DNA of 64,000 nt, taken from the NCBI RefSeq assembly GCF_900116895.1, contig NZ_FPCF01000001.1, positions 186,001 to 250,000 on the forward strand. The letters are read 5' to 3'. The DNA is from Pseudidiomarina donghaiensis. GTDB lineage: Bacteria > Pseudomonadota > Gammaproteobacteria > Enterobacterales > Alteromonadaceae. The notes beneath the pieces are model-generated. The model was not told where the DNA came from. It worked only from the letters and a program-made list of their open reading frames with translations, and ran no database searches. This document shows, piece after piece, positions 8,046 through 17,896 of this stretch (positions are counted from its first letter, which is position 1; every line of letters starts with the position of its first letter). The translations under genes were made by a program, and so were the position numbers.

Positions 8046-10376
8046 ATGACATCCGCGCCTATCCCCAAAAATGAGTTGCAGCGGCTGCACCTTCTGCACG
8101 AGCTCGACATATTGGATACGGAGCCGGAACCTGTTTTTGACCAAATTACAGCGTTTGCAAAAGACCTGTTTGAAGTTGAAACTGCCATTATTACCTTGGT
8201 TGACGCTGAGCGTCAGTGGTTCAAATCAGCCGTTGGATTTGACGGGCAAGAAACGCCTCGCGAAGTGTCGATGTGCGCGCACGTGGTTGCCAAGGGCGCT
8301 ACTATGGTCGTTAACGACGCCAGCCAAGATCCTCGCTTTCATGATAACCCCTATATTGACTGTATTGATGGCGTTCGTTTTTATGCCGGCGTCCCGCTTG
8401 AAATGGCTCCGGGGTTATTTATTGGTACGCTCTGTATTATCGACAGTAAGCCTCGAGAGTTGACACAACAACAGCAGTATTGGCTGGAAACACTCACGGA
8501 TTGGGTGCGTGACGAACTGCAAGCGCGCTATGCCATTAGCAACTACGAACAAGAGCGCCATGTGCTAGCGCAAGGTCCTGTTGCTGCGGTGGTATGGCAA
8601 GTTGAGCCCGAAGCACACTTAATTTATGTTGCCGAGAACGCTGAGCGCGTGTTGGGTTACCAAGCCGATTATTTATTAGACCCAGCAGTGCGTTACGAGT
8701 CTATAGTGCACATAGCCGATCAACGCGAGCTGCTTAGCCGTATGCAAGCTGTTTTAGACGGTAAGCGCGAAACCTTAGAAATGGATTATCGGGTGCTTAC
8801 GCCGACGGGGCAGGTGCGCTGGGTGAGTCATTTTGCTAAAGCCGATCATGACCGCTCGGGCCGAGTGATTCGCGTCCGCGGTTATTTACACGACAGCACC
8901 AAACGCAAGAACCTTGAATTAAGTCTTCAGCATGCCAACCAAAGTTTCGAGCTCGCACTGTCTGCGGGCAACCTATCAACTTGGGACTGGGATCTCACAG
9001 CGCAACAGGTAAAAGTTAATCATACATGGCGCGAACTGCTTGGCCGGAACAAGAGCTATGCGCGTGATAATGCGTGGGCCAAGTTAATTCATCCAGATGA
9101 CTTTCAAGATGCACGACAAGCGCTGCAGAGTCATTTAAAAGGGCAGACTGAGCGTTTTGAAGCTCGTATGCGCATTCAACACGCAGACGGTCATTATTTA
9201 TGGCTGCATACTATCGGCAAAGTAATTGAGCGTGATGAAAACAACCTTGTTACCCGCATGGTTGGTATTCATCACGACATAACAGAACATGTACAGAACG
9301 AGCAGCACCGTCGGCAGCAAGAAGCCGTGCTTAGTTTGGTGAGTACAGTTCAGCATGAATTTTTATTTGTGAAAAACTTCAGCGAGGTTTGTGACACTGC
9401 AATTCCCAAACTGATGGCCTTAACCGAAAGTGAGTTTGGCTTAGTGGGAGAATTACATGACTCGAATTCGCGTGCGCGCAACATGGTGTGGTTGCATGGT
9501 GTGAAAACTGCCAATGACGAAGAGAAAAATGCCGCTTTCCAGCGCTTGATTCAACAAGGGCTGGATGTTGAGGTAAGCGGGGATGTGATACAGACCGTGT
9601 TGATTCGCGGTGAACCTCAACTGTGTCCGTTTCCTGTGCAGGCCCATGAAGCGACGTTCTTTCCGGTTGAAATGCCCGAGTTTCAGAATGCGCTGATTAT
9701 GCCGTTGTACTTTAAGCGTAATGTGGTCGGCTTATTGCTACTGGCTAATGCTAATGATAGCTATCAGCGTGAGCAGCTTGCCTTGCTCGAGCCAATTTTG
9801 AATACTTTGGGCACTTTAATGCATATACGGCGCATGGACGAGGAGCGGAAAAGTGCTGTCGATGAATTGCGAAAAATGGCAACAACTGACGAGTTAACGA
9901 AAGTGGCCAATCGACGTGTTTTTCTTGAAACGGCGGAACAACGATTGCTTGAATATCAGCGCTACGACACACCTGTGAGTGTTGCGATTATTGACCTTGA
10001 TCACTTTAAAAAAGTGAACGACACCTTTGGTCATGCAGCAGGTGACCACGTATTGACACAATTTTGTCGTATTACCGAGCAACAGCTTCGTGAAGGCGAT
10101 TTATTAGGGCGCCAGGGTGGTGAAGAATTCGGTATCTTATTTTTACACGCAAACAGCCAGCAGGCCATGCAAGGTGCCGAGCGCGTTCGCGCAGCTATTG
10201 AAGCAGAAGATTTCATTTGGGAAGGGAAAAATATACCAGTCACTGTGAGTATTGGGGTGGCGACGTTGCAAGCCACAGATAACGATCTTGATCGTTGGTT
10301 GGCGCGAGCCGATCGGGCGCTTTACGAAGCAAAAGCTGCAGGTCGTAATCGCTGTATTGCCGCAGACGAGATATAA
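8046..10376 (+). CDS. Diguanylate cyclase with GAF-PAS-PAS-GAF-GGDEF architecture
   Basis: Cytosolic multi-sensor protein of 776 aa. A GAF domain (~24-160) starts with the ELDILDTEPEPVFDQIT signature common to GGDEF sensors. Two PAS/PAC units follow (~175-290, ~298-412), then a second GAF (~430-595) and a GGDEF domain (~610-772). The active site is GGEEF at 691-695. The inhibitory I-site RxxD (REGD, 682-685) lies five residues upstream, so a product-inhibited, active cyclase is expected. No transmembrane segment. A GGAG site precedes the ATG. It stands alone between tdk and pyrC, about 1.2 kb upstream of the MSHA pilus locus. Confidence 0.9.
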   Translation: MTSAPIPKNELQRLHLLHELDILDTEPEPVFDQITAFAKDLFEVETAIITLVDAERQWFKSAVGFDGQETPREVSMCAHVVAKGATMVVNDASQDPRFHDNPYIDCIDGVRFYAGVPLEMAPGLFIGTLCIIDSKPRELTQQQQYWLETLTDWVRDELQARYAISNYEQERHVLAQGPVAAVVWQVEPEAHLIYVAENAERVLGYQADYLLDPAVRYESIVHIADQRELLSRMQAVLDGKRETLEMDYRVLTPTGQVRWVSHFAKADHDRSGRVIRVRGYLHDSTKRKNLELSLQHANQSFELALSAGNLSTWDWDLTAQQVKVNHTWRELLGRNKSYARDNAWAKLIHPDDFQDARQALQSHLKGQTERFEARMRIQHADGHYLWLHTIGKVIERDENNLVTRMVGIHHDITEHVQNEQHRRQQEAVLSLVSTVQHEFLFVKNFSEVCDTAIPKLMALTESEFGLVGELHDSNSRARNMVWLHGVKTANDEEKNAAFQRLIQQGLDVEVSGDVIQTVLIRGEPQLCPFPVQAHEATFFPVEMPEFQNALIMPLYFKRNVVGLLLLANANDSYQREQLALLEPILNTLGTLMHIRRMDEERKSAVDELRKMATTDELTKVANRRVFLETAEQRLLEYQRYDTPVSVAIIDLDHFKKVNDTFGHAAGDHVLTQFCRITEQQLREGDLLGRQGGEEFGILFLHANSQQAMQGAERVRAAIEAEDFIWEGKNIPVTVSIGVATLQATDNDLDRWLARADRALYEAKAAGRNRCIAADEI

Positions 10377-10418
10377 TAACGACGATATTTCCATCATCGC
10401 ACGAACTAAGAGGTACTT

Positions 10419-11480
10419 ATGCAGGTAAACACGCAGGCAAGCGGACAAATGACCGAGCTAACAATAACCACTCCGGATGATTGGCACCTGCACCTTCGCG
10501 ATGGTGAATTACTTGCGAACACCGTACCGGCCACAGCAGAAGTTTTTGGCCGCGCAGTGGTCATGCCCAATTTAGTTCCGCCGGTCACCTCGGTCGAACA
10601 AGCCGAAGCTTATCGCCAGCGCATTTTAGCGCAACGCCCACCCGAGAATAACTTTCAACCGCTCATGGCGTTGTATCTTACCCAAAACACTAGTTTAGAG
10701 ACGGTTCGTGCCGCCGCCCAAAACCCTCATGTTATCGGCTTTAAACTATATCCTTCAGGGGCCACCACCAACTCAGACGCTGGTGTGACCGATGTTGATG
10801 GTCTAGATAACGTGTTCGCAGCAATGGCGGAGTTACAAGTACCGCTGTTGGTTCACGGTGAAGTAACAACCGCCGATATTGATATTTTTGACCGTGAAAA
10901 GGTATTTATTGATCGGCATTTGCGACCGCTTATGCAGCGTCATCCAAACTTAAAATTAGTGCTCGAACACATTACCACGGCCGACGCCGTCGCTTTTGTT
11001 GAAAGTCAAGGCAGCAACGTGGCCGCAACCATTACGCCACAGCATTTATTGATGAACCGTAATGATCTCTTAGTTGGCGGTGTGCGCCCGCACAACTATT
11101 GCTTACCAATCCTAAAGCGCCGCGATCATCAATTAGAGCTGCGTCGTGCTGCGGTATCAGGCAGCCCGAAATTTTTCATAGGAACAGACTCAGCACCGCA
11201 TGCCCAGTCGAAAAAAGAAACGGCCTGTGGCTGTGCGGGTTGTTACTCGGCACCTGCAGCGCTACCGTTATATGCAGAGTTTTTTGAACAAATGAATGCG
11301 TTAGAGAAGCTAGAAGATTTTGCAAGCGGCTTTGGTGCAGATTTTTATGGCTACCCACGTGCAGCAACCAAAGTAACCCTGGTACGTGAGCCGTGGCGGG
11401 TACCGGAGGTTGTTTCGACAGCGGTAGGGCCTATGGTACCCTATTGGGCTGGAAACCTACTCAATTGGCAGGTTAAATAA
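10419..11480 (+). CDS. pyrC: Dihydroorotase
   Basis: Catalyses reversible cyclisation of carbamoyl-aspartate to dihydroorotate in pyrimidine synthesis. It is the class II (PyrC) form of 353 aa. Zinc ligands HLHLRD (His23, His25), the lysine carboxylated in the bimetal site (Lys109, in FKLYPSGATTNS), LLVHGEVT, LEHITT and the loop LGTDSAPH-like GTDSAPHAQSKKE with CGCAGCYSAP are all visible. The ATG at 10419 has an AGAGG site; an internal ATG at 10449 would also leave the domain intact. Immediately precedes the msh locus but with a 138-bp gap. Confidence 0.97.
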   Translation: MQVNTQASGQMTELTITTPDDWHLHLRDGELLANTVPATAEVFGRAVVMPNLVPPVTSVEQAEAYRQRILAQRPPENNFQPLMALYLTQNTSLETVRAAAQNPHVIGFKLYPSGATTNSDAGVTDVDGLDNVFAAMAELQVPLLVHGEVTTADIDIFDREKVFIDRHLRPLMQRHPNLKLVLEHITTADAVAFVESQGSNVAATITPQHLLMNRNDLLVGGVRPHNYCLPILKRRDHQLELRRAAVSGSPKFFIGTDSAPHAQSKKETACGCAGCYSAPAALPLYAEFFEQMNALEKLEDFASGFGADFYGYPRAATKVTLVREPWRVPEVVSTAVGPMVPYWAGNLLNWQVK

Positions 11481-11572
11481 ATAACAATAATTAACAATAA
11501 ATAAACATTTGCTTGAACAATTTAACAATCTAGTATTTATCGTAAAGGCATGGTCTTATAGACAGTACAGAC

Positions 11573-11590
11573 TATAATTAAAACTATAAT
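11573..11590 (+). promoter_or_regulatory. A/T-rich promoter region of the msh operon
   Basis: The 138-bp gap between pyrC and mshI is strongly A/T rich. It contains two copies of ACTATAAT (11571-11578 and 11583-11590), each including a perfect TATAAT -10 hexamer. No good -35 box is correctly spaced from either, so the exact start is unresolved. This is the only sizeable gap before the ten-gene plus-strand run. Confidence 0.35.
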
Positions 11591-11618
11591 AAAAAGCATA
11601 ATTTAAAAGGGAAACGTC

Positions 11619-12572
11619 TTGATTCGTTTGTGGCGCGCTAAACACAACAATCGACTGGTGCTGACTTATGCGTTGGCCACCAATTCTGTATCGCTAGCTA
11701 TCGCTGAGTTTGCAAGCTCCGATCCGGCTCACTCTCCTGCGCTCATCGTTTCAGATTATGCGGAAGTGACCGCAGGCAATTGGGCTGAAGCGATTCAACA
11801 GCTAACCAATAAATATGCGCGTTATAGCAAAGGCAACCCAGCTGTAGTGTTGGTGCTGGCGCCATCGTTGTATCAAAGTGTGCAGTTAGAACGCCCCAAC
11901 CTCCCGCCTGAAGAAGTCAGCCAAGCCTTGCGTTACAACCTACGCGATTTAGTGTCGTTGCAACCGGGTGACATTATTGCAGATTATTACGACGTGCCAG
12001 TACAAATGCCCGGGCAAGATAAACTCAATGCCATAGTTGCTGACCGTAAAGTTTTAGAGCCTGTACTTTCGGTGTTGCACGAAATTAGTGACAACATTGT
12101 CGGAATCATTTCTGAGGAGCAGGCCATCGCGCCTTTGTTCCAGCATGTTGCCGAGGCCAGCGTTGTGGCTTATCAACATGGCCAAGAGCCGGCCCTGCTG
12201 CAGGTTTATTTAAATGGTCAAATGCAAGTAAACCGTGTGGTACGTAATCTTGAGCAATTATCGCAGCTGACAGCTGATGAAATTGATTTGGGTGGCGCAT
12301 CGCCACTGAGCGTTGAAGTGCAACGCTCCGCTGATTACTTTGAACGCCAGCTACGCCAACGTCCGGTAAGCAATGTTGTATTGGCGGTGGGGTTAAAACA
12401 TCGTGCCGGCGTACAAAAGCAGTTAAGCGAAGACTTAGGGCTAGAAGCAAGCTGGATTGATTATCCCGAGTGGGCACAAGAACTTGGTGCCGGAGATTGT
12501 TCTGATTTTCCAGTGCTGGGCGCCATATTGTTAACGCAGGCATTGCGTGAAGCTAAGCAGGTGGCCGCATGA
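11619..12572 (+). CDS. mshI: MSHA biogenesis protein MshI (PilM-like)
   Basis: First gene of the MSHA type IV pilus operon; 317 aa. By family it is the cytoplasmic actin-like (PilM-type) platform protein that links the motor side to the inner-membrane MshI2/MshJ pair. The sequence contains PNLPPEEVSQALRYNLRDLVSLQPGDIIADYYDVP, typical of MshI. It starts at a TTG preceded by AAAGGGAAA. The 3' end overlaps the next gene by 4 nt (ATGA). In Vibrio, MshI is usually one longer protein; here the PilM-like and PilN-like parts are separate genes. Confidence 0.88.
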   Translation: MIRLWRAKHNNRLVLTYALATNSVSLAIAEFASSDPAHSPALIVSDYAEVTAGNWAEAIQQLTNKYARYSKGNPAVVLVLAPSLYQSVQLERPNLPPEEVSQALRYNLRDLVSLQPGDIIADYYDVPVQMPGQDKLNAIVADRKVLEPVLSVLHEISDNIVGIISEEQAIAPLFQHVAEASVVAYQHGQEPALLQVYLNGQMQVNRVVRNLEQLSQLTADEIDLGGASPLSVEVQRSADYFERQLRQRPVSNVVLAVGLKHRAGVQKQLSEDLGLEASWIDYPEWAQELGAGDCSDFPVLGAILLTQALREAKQVAA

Positions 12573-13198
12573 AGCAGCTAGCTAACCTGTATGTTCCAGA
12601 GTTACATCCGCGTAAGCAGTCGCTGACCTTTACACGCGCAGCGGGAGTGGTCGCGGCGGCCGCAGTGCTCGCCGTGCTGTTTTCTGGAGCAAGTCATTGG
12701 TATGCCGGGCAACAACAGATAGCAACTCAGCGCACGAATCATGAACTAAGCCAAGTGCAACAGCGGTTAACGGCTAAACAAAATGAATTACGCGCAGCGA
12801 TGAATAATCCGCAAGTTGAAAAAGAAATTGCGAATATTGAAGCTCAACTCGCTCAACGGCAACGCTTGCTGCAGCAAATGACTTCGGTAACCGCAGCTAG
12901 TCAAACTAGTTTTGCGCAGTTGCTCACAGATATCGCCAAAGCTGATGTTGAGAGTATTTGGCTGCAGCGGGTTATTGCCGCCAATAACCAGTTAACGCTG
13001 CAAGGTAAAACCACCGATGCCAGTGCCTTACCGCAATGGTTGGCGAGTTTTTCAAACTATCCAACATTACAAGAGCGCCAGTTTGGCGTGTTTGAACTGC
13101 GCGATAACAGCCAAGAAGCTGCGCTCGACTTTACTGTCGGTAGTCTTGCGCACAGTAGTTTGTTGTCGCACTCGGCGCGCACTGCGGGGGCTCAATAA
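12569..13198 (+). CDS. MSHA biogenesis PilN-like protein (MshI2)
   Basis: 209 aa, bitopic inner-membrane protein. A short cytoplasmic N-terminus (KQLANLYVPELHP) resembles the PilN tail that docks on PilM. One TM segment follows (~25-45), then a coiled coil (~50-100) and a periplasmic ferredoxin-like domain with SIWLQRVIAANNQLTLQGKTTDASALPQW, as in the PilN/GspL family. Usually annotated MshI2 or fused to MshI. Overlaps mshI by 4 nt and mshJ by 1 nt (TAATG). Confidence 0.82.
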   Translation: MKQLANLYVPELHPRKQSLTFTRAAGVVAAAAVLAVLFSGASHWYAGQQQIATQRTNHELSQVQQRLTAKQNELRAAMNNPQVEKEIANIEAQLAQRQRLLQQMTSVTAASQTSFAQLLTDIAKADVESIWLQRVIAANNQLTLQGKTTDASALPQWLASFSNYPTLQERQFGVFELRDNSQEAALDFTVGSLAHSSLLSHSARTAGAQ

Positions 13199-13842
13199 TG
13201 AAAGCTCAATGGCAGCAGTGGCAAGCAAAATTTGAACAGGCAGATCCGAAACGCCGGCGCATTTGGTTTGCGGTTGTTGTGCTGATGATTTTGTACTTAG
13301 GGTTTTGGGTAGGCGCCCGTCCGGCTCTGGACTTAATTCAAGCGGAGCACAATAAACAGCAACAAGTACAAGGCCAAATTGCGCAATTACAGGGCGAAAT
13401 AAATAGTGTTGATGCACGTTTGGCTGGTGACCCTCAGGCAGCACAACGCCAGCGCCTTGAGCAGTTGCAGCAGCGACTGGTGCAAATTAACCAACGCCTG
13501 AATCAAGAGGCAAATTACGTTAGCGCCGCAGATAATCGCGCTTTACTCAAAGCCCTATTAAACGAGGCTAAAGGGGTTAAAGTAACGTCGGCGCAAGCGC
13601 TACCGGCAGAGCTGGTTTATCAAGATGCCGAAAATGAAGACAGCGCTATTTATCGCCACCGTTTGCAATTAACAGTTCAAGGTCGTTACTTTGCATTAGC
13701 TGATTATTTGCAGCAATTGGAGCAGCTCGATTGGTCGTTTTACTGGCAGCGTCTAGATTATAAAGTACTTAATGCGCCAAATGCTGAGGCGGTGATCGAA
13801 ATTTACACAATTAGCTTGGAGCGCGACTATGTTGCAAGTTAA
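13198..13842 (+). CDS. mshJ: MSHA biogenesis protein MshJ (PilO-like)
   Basis: Inner-membrane alignment-complex protein, 214 aa. One N-terminal TM (~21-40, FAVVVLMILYLGFWVGA) is followed by a Gln-rich coiled coil (~45-105) and a periplasmic domain (VQGRYFALADYLQQLEQLDWSFYWQRLDYKV), as expected for MshJ/PilO. It should pair with the preceding PilN-like protein to bridge motor and secretin. Overlaps mshK by 14 nt. Confidence 0.88.
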   Translation: MKAQWQQWQAKFEQADPKRRRIWFAVVVLMILYLGFWVGARPALDLIQAEHNKQQQVQGQIAQLQGEINSVDARLAGDPQAAQRQRLEQLQQRLVQINQRLNQEANYVSAADNRALLKALLNEAKGVKVTSAQALPAELVYQDAENEDSAIYRHRLQLTVQGRYFALADYLQQLEQLDWSFYWQRLDYKVLNAPNAEAVIEIYTISLERDYVAS

Positions 13843-14197
13843 TCAACTTGGTGTGGGCTTGTTCTTGGCAATTTTATTGGCAATAACCCCAGTGGGTTTC
13901 GCGCAAGAACTGAGTGACCCGACAATGCCACCGCGGCAACTTGAACAGCGTCATGACAGTACGCAAAAATCTTCAAGTGGTCCTCGTCTGCAGTCGATAC
14001 AGTTTATGGGAAGTAACCGTTCTGCATTGATTAACGGTCAGCGATTTTACCAAGGCGAGCGTTTTGAAAACTACTTGGTTGAAAAAATAGATTTAAATTT
14101 TGTCACTTTGCGCGATCAGCAAACCGAAAAACGATTAACGTTGAGGTTGTTTGAATTGACTAAGGACAGTGTGAAGACTTCGGGGAACAATTTATGA
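13829..14197 (+). CDS. mshK: MSHA biogenesis protein MshK (PilP-like)
   Basis: Small periplasmic protein of 122 aa with a cleavable signal peptide (cut predicted after FA at residue 25). The mature part begins QELSDPTMPP and contains LQSIQFMGSNRSALINGQRFYQGE, the short beta domain typical of MshK. By analogy with PilP/GspC it connects the inner-membrane PilNO-like proteins to the MshL secretin. Lies inside a tightly overlapping run (4 nt with mshL). Confidence 0.85.
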   Translation: MLQVNQLGVGLFLAILLAITPVGFAQELSDPTMPPRQLEQRHDSTQKSSSGPRLQSIQFMGSNRSALINGQRFYQGERFENYLVEKIDLNFVTLRDQQTEKRLTLRLFELTKDSVKTSGNNL

Positions 14198-15834
14198 CAC
14201 GAACCGCCATTTTCGCCGCTGCGATAATCATACTTACCGCATGTGCACAGCAACCGGAACGCAAACCGGTTGAGGCGCAACAGGCGCTGCAATCAGGGGC
14301 TGGTTCGCGTGGTAATACCGAGCGCCCACCACTGCCTGAGTCGGTGCGACAAAGCCTACGCGGCGACAATACAGAATTGCGAGAAGCTGGTGCAAAACTA
14401 TTAGCAGAACCACGTTTTTCAATTTCAGCCAACGGCATAAGTGCAAAAGATTTCTTTGCTGGCTTAGCTGCTGACTCACCCTATAACATTGTGGTGCACC
14501 CTCAAGTAAACGGCGAAATTACGGTGAGTTTAAAAGATGTCACGTTAACTGAGACCTTAGAAGTTGTCAGCGATATTTATGGTTTTGAAGTACGTAAAGA
14601 AAACCGCATGATTCGTGTGTTTCCAGCGGGGCTGCGCAGTGAAACTATCGCTTTAGATTATCTTGCACTGCGTCGTATGGGATTATCACAAACTAGTGTG
14701 AGCTCTGGCGGCGTGAAAGACAACGACCGCAATAACTCTGGCAATAATCAATACGGCGGCAATGCCAATAATAACTTGCTTGGCAACCAAGGTGGTGCAA
14801 ACAACACCGCACAAAACATGAATGGCATGCAAACCAACGGTTCATCCATTAGCAGCTCGTCGGAAACCGATCTTTGGAATGACCTTGAAGCTATTTTAAA
14901 GGGCATTATTGGCCCGGGCGAAGGCCGCCGTGTGGTGGTGGCGCCACAAGCCGGCTTGGTCACCGTAACTGCCATGCCATCGGAGCTTCGGGCCGCGCGT
15001 GAATTTTTAGAATCGGCCCAGAAACGCTTGCAGCGCCAGGTCATTCTTGAAGCTCGCATTGTTGAAGTTGCGCTTAATGACGACTACCAACAAGGCATTA
15101 ATTGGAATGATTTATTCAGCGCGGGAAGCGGCAGTGGCGCAATAACATTTGGTGCCAATGGCTCGGTTAGTAATTCGCTTGAAGGCGTGTTTGGCATGAC
15201 ACTCAACGTTGGTGATTTTGCCGGTGCGTTGAACTTGCTGCAAAACCAAGGCAACGTGCAAGTGCTATCGAATCCGCGAGTTAGTGCTGCCAATAACCAA
15301 AAAGCAGTCATTAAAATTGGTGAAGACGAATACTTCGTCACCAATGTATCGACAACCACGGTTACCGGCACCGCCACAACGTCAACACCAAACATTGAAT
15401 TGACGCCATTTTTCTCGGGTATTTCGTTAGACATTACGCCACAGATTAGCGAAAACGGTGAAGTTATCTTGCACGTTCACCCGTCCGTCGTTGAAACCTC
15501 TGAACAAGAGAAAGTGGTCAAACTTAATAACGACACCTTTGTGTTACCTCTGGCGCAAAGCAATATTCGTGAAAGCGATACTATTGTGAAAGCACGTAAC
15601 GGCGAAATTGTTGTGTTAGGTGGCCTCATGCAAACCACTTACAGCAACGTTGAGGCGAAGGCGCCGTTGTTAGGTGATATTCCAGTAGTCGGTAATTTGT
15701 TTAAAAACACCCGCCGAACTGAGCAGAAGAAAGAGCTTATTATCTTAATTCGACCAACCGTTGTTGGCGCAGAAACCTGGCAAGACGAGCTCAATCGTTC
15801 GAGTGAAATTTTGCAAAAATGGTACGGAAACTAA
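14194..15834 (+). CDS. mshL: MSHA secretin MshL
   Basis: Outer-membrane secretin of 546 aa through which the pilus exits. Lipoprotein signal with lipobox LTAC (Cys17). The N-terminal STN/N0-type domain (~75-150) contains GEITVSLKDVTLTETLEVVSDIYGFEV. An Asn/Gly/Ser-rich insert follows (~170-220), then an N1-like domain and the secretin core with VQVLSNPRVSAANNQKAVIKIG and the C-terminal NGEIVVLGGLMQT and PLLGDIPVVGNLFK signatures. Member of the contiguous msh operon. Confidence 0.95.
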   Translation: MTRTAIFAAAIIILTACAQQPERKPVEAQQALQSGAGSRGNTERPPLPESVRQSLRGDNTELREAGAKLLAEPRFSISANGISAKDFFAGLAADSPYNIVVHPQVNGEITVSLKDVTLTETLEVVSDIYGFEVRKENRMIRVFPAGLRSETIALDYLALRRMGLSQTSVSSGGVKDNDRNNSGNNQYGGNANNNLLGNQGGANNTAQNMNGMQTNGSSISSSSETDLWNDLEAILKGIIGPGEGRRVVVAPQAGLVTVTAMPSELRAAREFLESAQKRLQRQVILEARIVEVALNDDYQQGINWNDLFSAGSGSGAITFGANGSVSNSLEGVFGMTLNVGDFAGALNLLQNQGNVQVLSNPRVSAANNQKAVIKIGEDEYFVTNVSTTTVTGTATTSTPNIELTPFFSGISLDITPQISENGEVILHVHPSVVETSEQEKVVKLNNDTFVLPLAQSNIRESDTIVKARNGEIVVLGGLMQTTYSNVEAKAPLLGDIPVVGNLFKNTRRTEQKKELIILIRPTVVGAETWQDELNRSSEILQKWYGN

Positions 15835-15841
15835 AGCCGCT

Positions 15842-16756
15842 ATGTATCAGAAGCATTACGGGCTTTCCGAGCTGCCCTTTACCTTAACACCGAACACCAG
15901 CTTTTACTGTGATCTGGAAGGTCACCGTGCGGCCTTAGAGGTGTTACTTACCGCGTTGCAAACCGGTGAAGGCTTCATAAAAGTGGTTGGTGAGGTAGGT
16001 ACAGGGAAGACTTTGTTATGCCGTAAGCTGCTTAACGAGTTGCCTGAAAAGTATGTGACCGCTTACATACCTAATCCATATTTGACGCCCGAAGAGCTGC
16101 GCGCGCAAATTGCCAGAGAGTTACAAGTTGATATTAGCGCTGCAACCAGTCAGCAGCTAGTTACCCAAGCTATTCAACACAAGTTGATGGAAATTAATCA
16201 GCGTGGCGAAACCGTTATTATTGTGCTTGATGAAGCGCAAGCGCTGCCGAGTGATTCGCTAGAAGCATTGCGCCTAATTTCTAACTTAGAAACTGAAACC
16301 CGCAAGCTGCTTCATATCGTTTTATTTGGTCAGCCTGAGCTTGATGAGCGCTTGGCGGAGCGAGCCCACCGGCAATTACGGCAGCGTATTTCGTTTAGTT
16401 ATCATTTGCAGGCGATGACAGTGCATGAGTTAGCCCGTTATATTTCGCATCGGCTGCATGTGGCAGGCTATAAAGGCACTCCAATTTTTAGCGGTAAAGT
16501 GGTGAGTATGTTGCATCAAGCAAGTCGTGGTATTCCGCGTTTGGTAAATGTGTTGTGCCACAAGGTGTTACTGCTAGGCTACGGCGGAGGGGTTTATCCC
16601 ATTACCGCAAAGCACGTTAAAATGGCGGTTGAAGATACCGAAGACGCGACCTTGCCCCAGGCCAAGTGGCCATGGGTGATGGCTAGTGCCATCGTTGTGG
16701 GCGCTCTCATGTGGGTTGCCTATAGCCAAGGCTGGTTAGATGGGGTTGCCGCATGA
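15842..16756 (+). CDS. mshM: MSHA biogenesis protein MshM, ExeA-like ATPase
   Basis: AAA-type ATPase of 304 aa. Begins MYQKHYGLSELPFTLTPN, the typical ExeA/MshM opening. Walker A is GEVGTGKT, Walker B IIVLDEAQAL, and the sensor region is LLHIVLFGQPELDERL. A single C-terminal TM (~280-300) anchors it. Probable role in placing or energising secretin assembly, by analogy with ExeA. The frame is open upstream to 15761 inside mshL, but the ATG at 15842, 7 nt after the mshL stop, gives the family start. Overlaps mshN by 4 nt. Confidence 0.92.
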   Translation: MYQKHYGLSELPFTLTPNTSFYCDLEGHRAALEVLLTALQTGEGFIKVVGEVGTGKTLLCRKLLNELPEKYVTAYIPNPYLTPEELRAQIARELQVDISAATSQQLVTQAIQHKLMEINQRGETVIIVLDEAQALPSDSLEALRLISNLETETRKLLHIVLFGQPELDERLAERAHRQLRQRISFSYHLQAMTVHELARYISHRLHVAGYKGTPIFSGKVVSMLHQASRGIPRLVNVLCHKVLLLGYGGGVYPITAKHVKMAVEDTEDATLPQAKWPWVMASAIVVGALMWVAYSQGWLDGVAA

Positions 16757-17895
16757 GCGTCATTAATCGCATGCTGAAAGACCTAGACCAACGCCAGCAA
16801 ACAGCGCGTACGCAAACCTATACGCCGGCGGCGGTAGCGCCACAACCTATTCACTGGATTTGGATTATCGTCACCGTACTCTTTAGTGCCGCGGTGATCA
16901 TTGGTGGTTTGAATTTGTGGTGGATTTACGCTGACAAAAAACAGCATGATCAAGAGCCCGTGCAGGTTACCGAAGTGCCCCCTGTAACCACGGGTGATGC
17001 TGCTAAAGTTGTGCAGCAAGAACCAACTCTAGAGCAGCCCCAAACAGAAGTGATTGAACAACCAGAGTCGTCAGTTCAGTCACCGGTAAAAAATAAAGCG
17101 ATCGTTGATGTAAGCGCGTTGCAGCCGGTGGCTGAAGCAAAACCCAATTTAGCTACTGAAAAACCTTCAAATAACGAAAATGCGACCGCTTCTGCAGACG
17201 CAACAGAGCTAACCGCAACAGATAAGCCGACAACTGAGAGTAAACCTGCGCCTTCCGCCAAGGTTGTGAAGAAATCACCGCATAGCACTGGAACGTTTGA
17301 GGTAACCCGGGTACAGCTTAGCCCTGACGAGCTTGCCGCCAATAATCTTGAAAAGGCACGCGCCGCGTTTGATAAGGGTAACCGCACCGAAGGCCAAACT
17401 TTGTTAGAAAAAGCGCTGGTTGTGAAGCCCGATCATGTTGAAGTACGCAGTGAGTTGGCGGCATATTGGTATGGCCGAGGCATGACCACTCGCGCCTTGA
17501 CCCTATTGCAACAGGGATTAGATATGCGCCCTCAACAGGCTGAATGGCAGTTACTGTTCGCCCGAATTCTAGAACGCATTGGTCGCGTAGAGCAGGCCTA
17601 CACCGCGCTATTGAATATCAGCAGCGACGCACCAGAGGCGCCAGAACTCATGAAGTTGCGTGCTGCTGCAGCCACGCAACTTGGTTATTTTAATGAAGCG
17701 GCTGCAGACTATACTGTGCTAGCTAGCCAGTTTGGCGAGGGACGTTGGTGGCTGGCCGCAGCGGTTGCGCATGAAGATGGTGACAACCTTGAAGCTGCAG
17801 TGCGCTGTTATCAGCAGGCTCTACAAAGCCGAGACTTAGGCAATGACGCGCGCGAATACGTGGAACAGCGTTTAGTTATTTTGGAGGGCTACTAA
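16753..17895 (+). CDS. mshN: MSHA biogenesis protein MshN (TPR protein)
   Basis: 380 aa. Cytoplasmic N-terminus MSVINRMLKDLDQRQ (the usual MshN opening), one TM (~36-58), a long Pro/Thr/Glu/Ala-rich spacer (~65-190), then TPR repeats (~195-375) such as ARAAFDKGNRTEGQTLLEKAL and ALTLLQQGLDMRPQQAEW. Thought to scaffold pilus assembly in the periplasm. One nucleotide separates its stop from mshE. Confidence 0.9.
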   Translation: MSVINRMLKDLDQRQQTARTQTYTPAAVAPQPIHWIWIIVTVLFSAAVIIGGLNLWWIYADKKQHDQEPVQVTEVPPVTTGDAAKVVQQEPTLEQPQTEVIEQPESSVQSPVKNKAIVDVSALQPVAEAKPNLATEKPSNNENATASADATELTATDKPTTESKPAPSAKVVKKSPHSTGTFEVTRVQLSPDELAANNLEKARAAFDKGNRTEGQTLLEKALVVKPDHVEVRSELAAYWYGRGMTTRALTLLQQGLDMRPQQAEWQLLFARILERIGRVEQAYTALLNISSDAPEAPELMKLRAAAATQLGYFNEAAADYTVLASQFGEGRWWLAAAVAHEDGDNLEAAVRCYQQALQSRDLGNDAREYVEQRLVILEGY

Positions 17896-17896
17896 A

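Noticed and set aside
12106-12543. Open frame of 145 codons on the minus strand
   Set aside because: Antisense to mshI, no family features.
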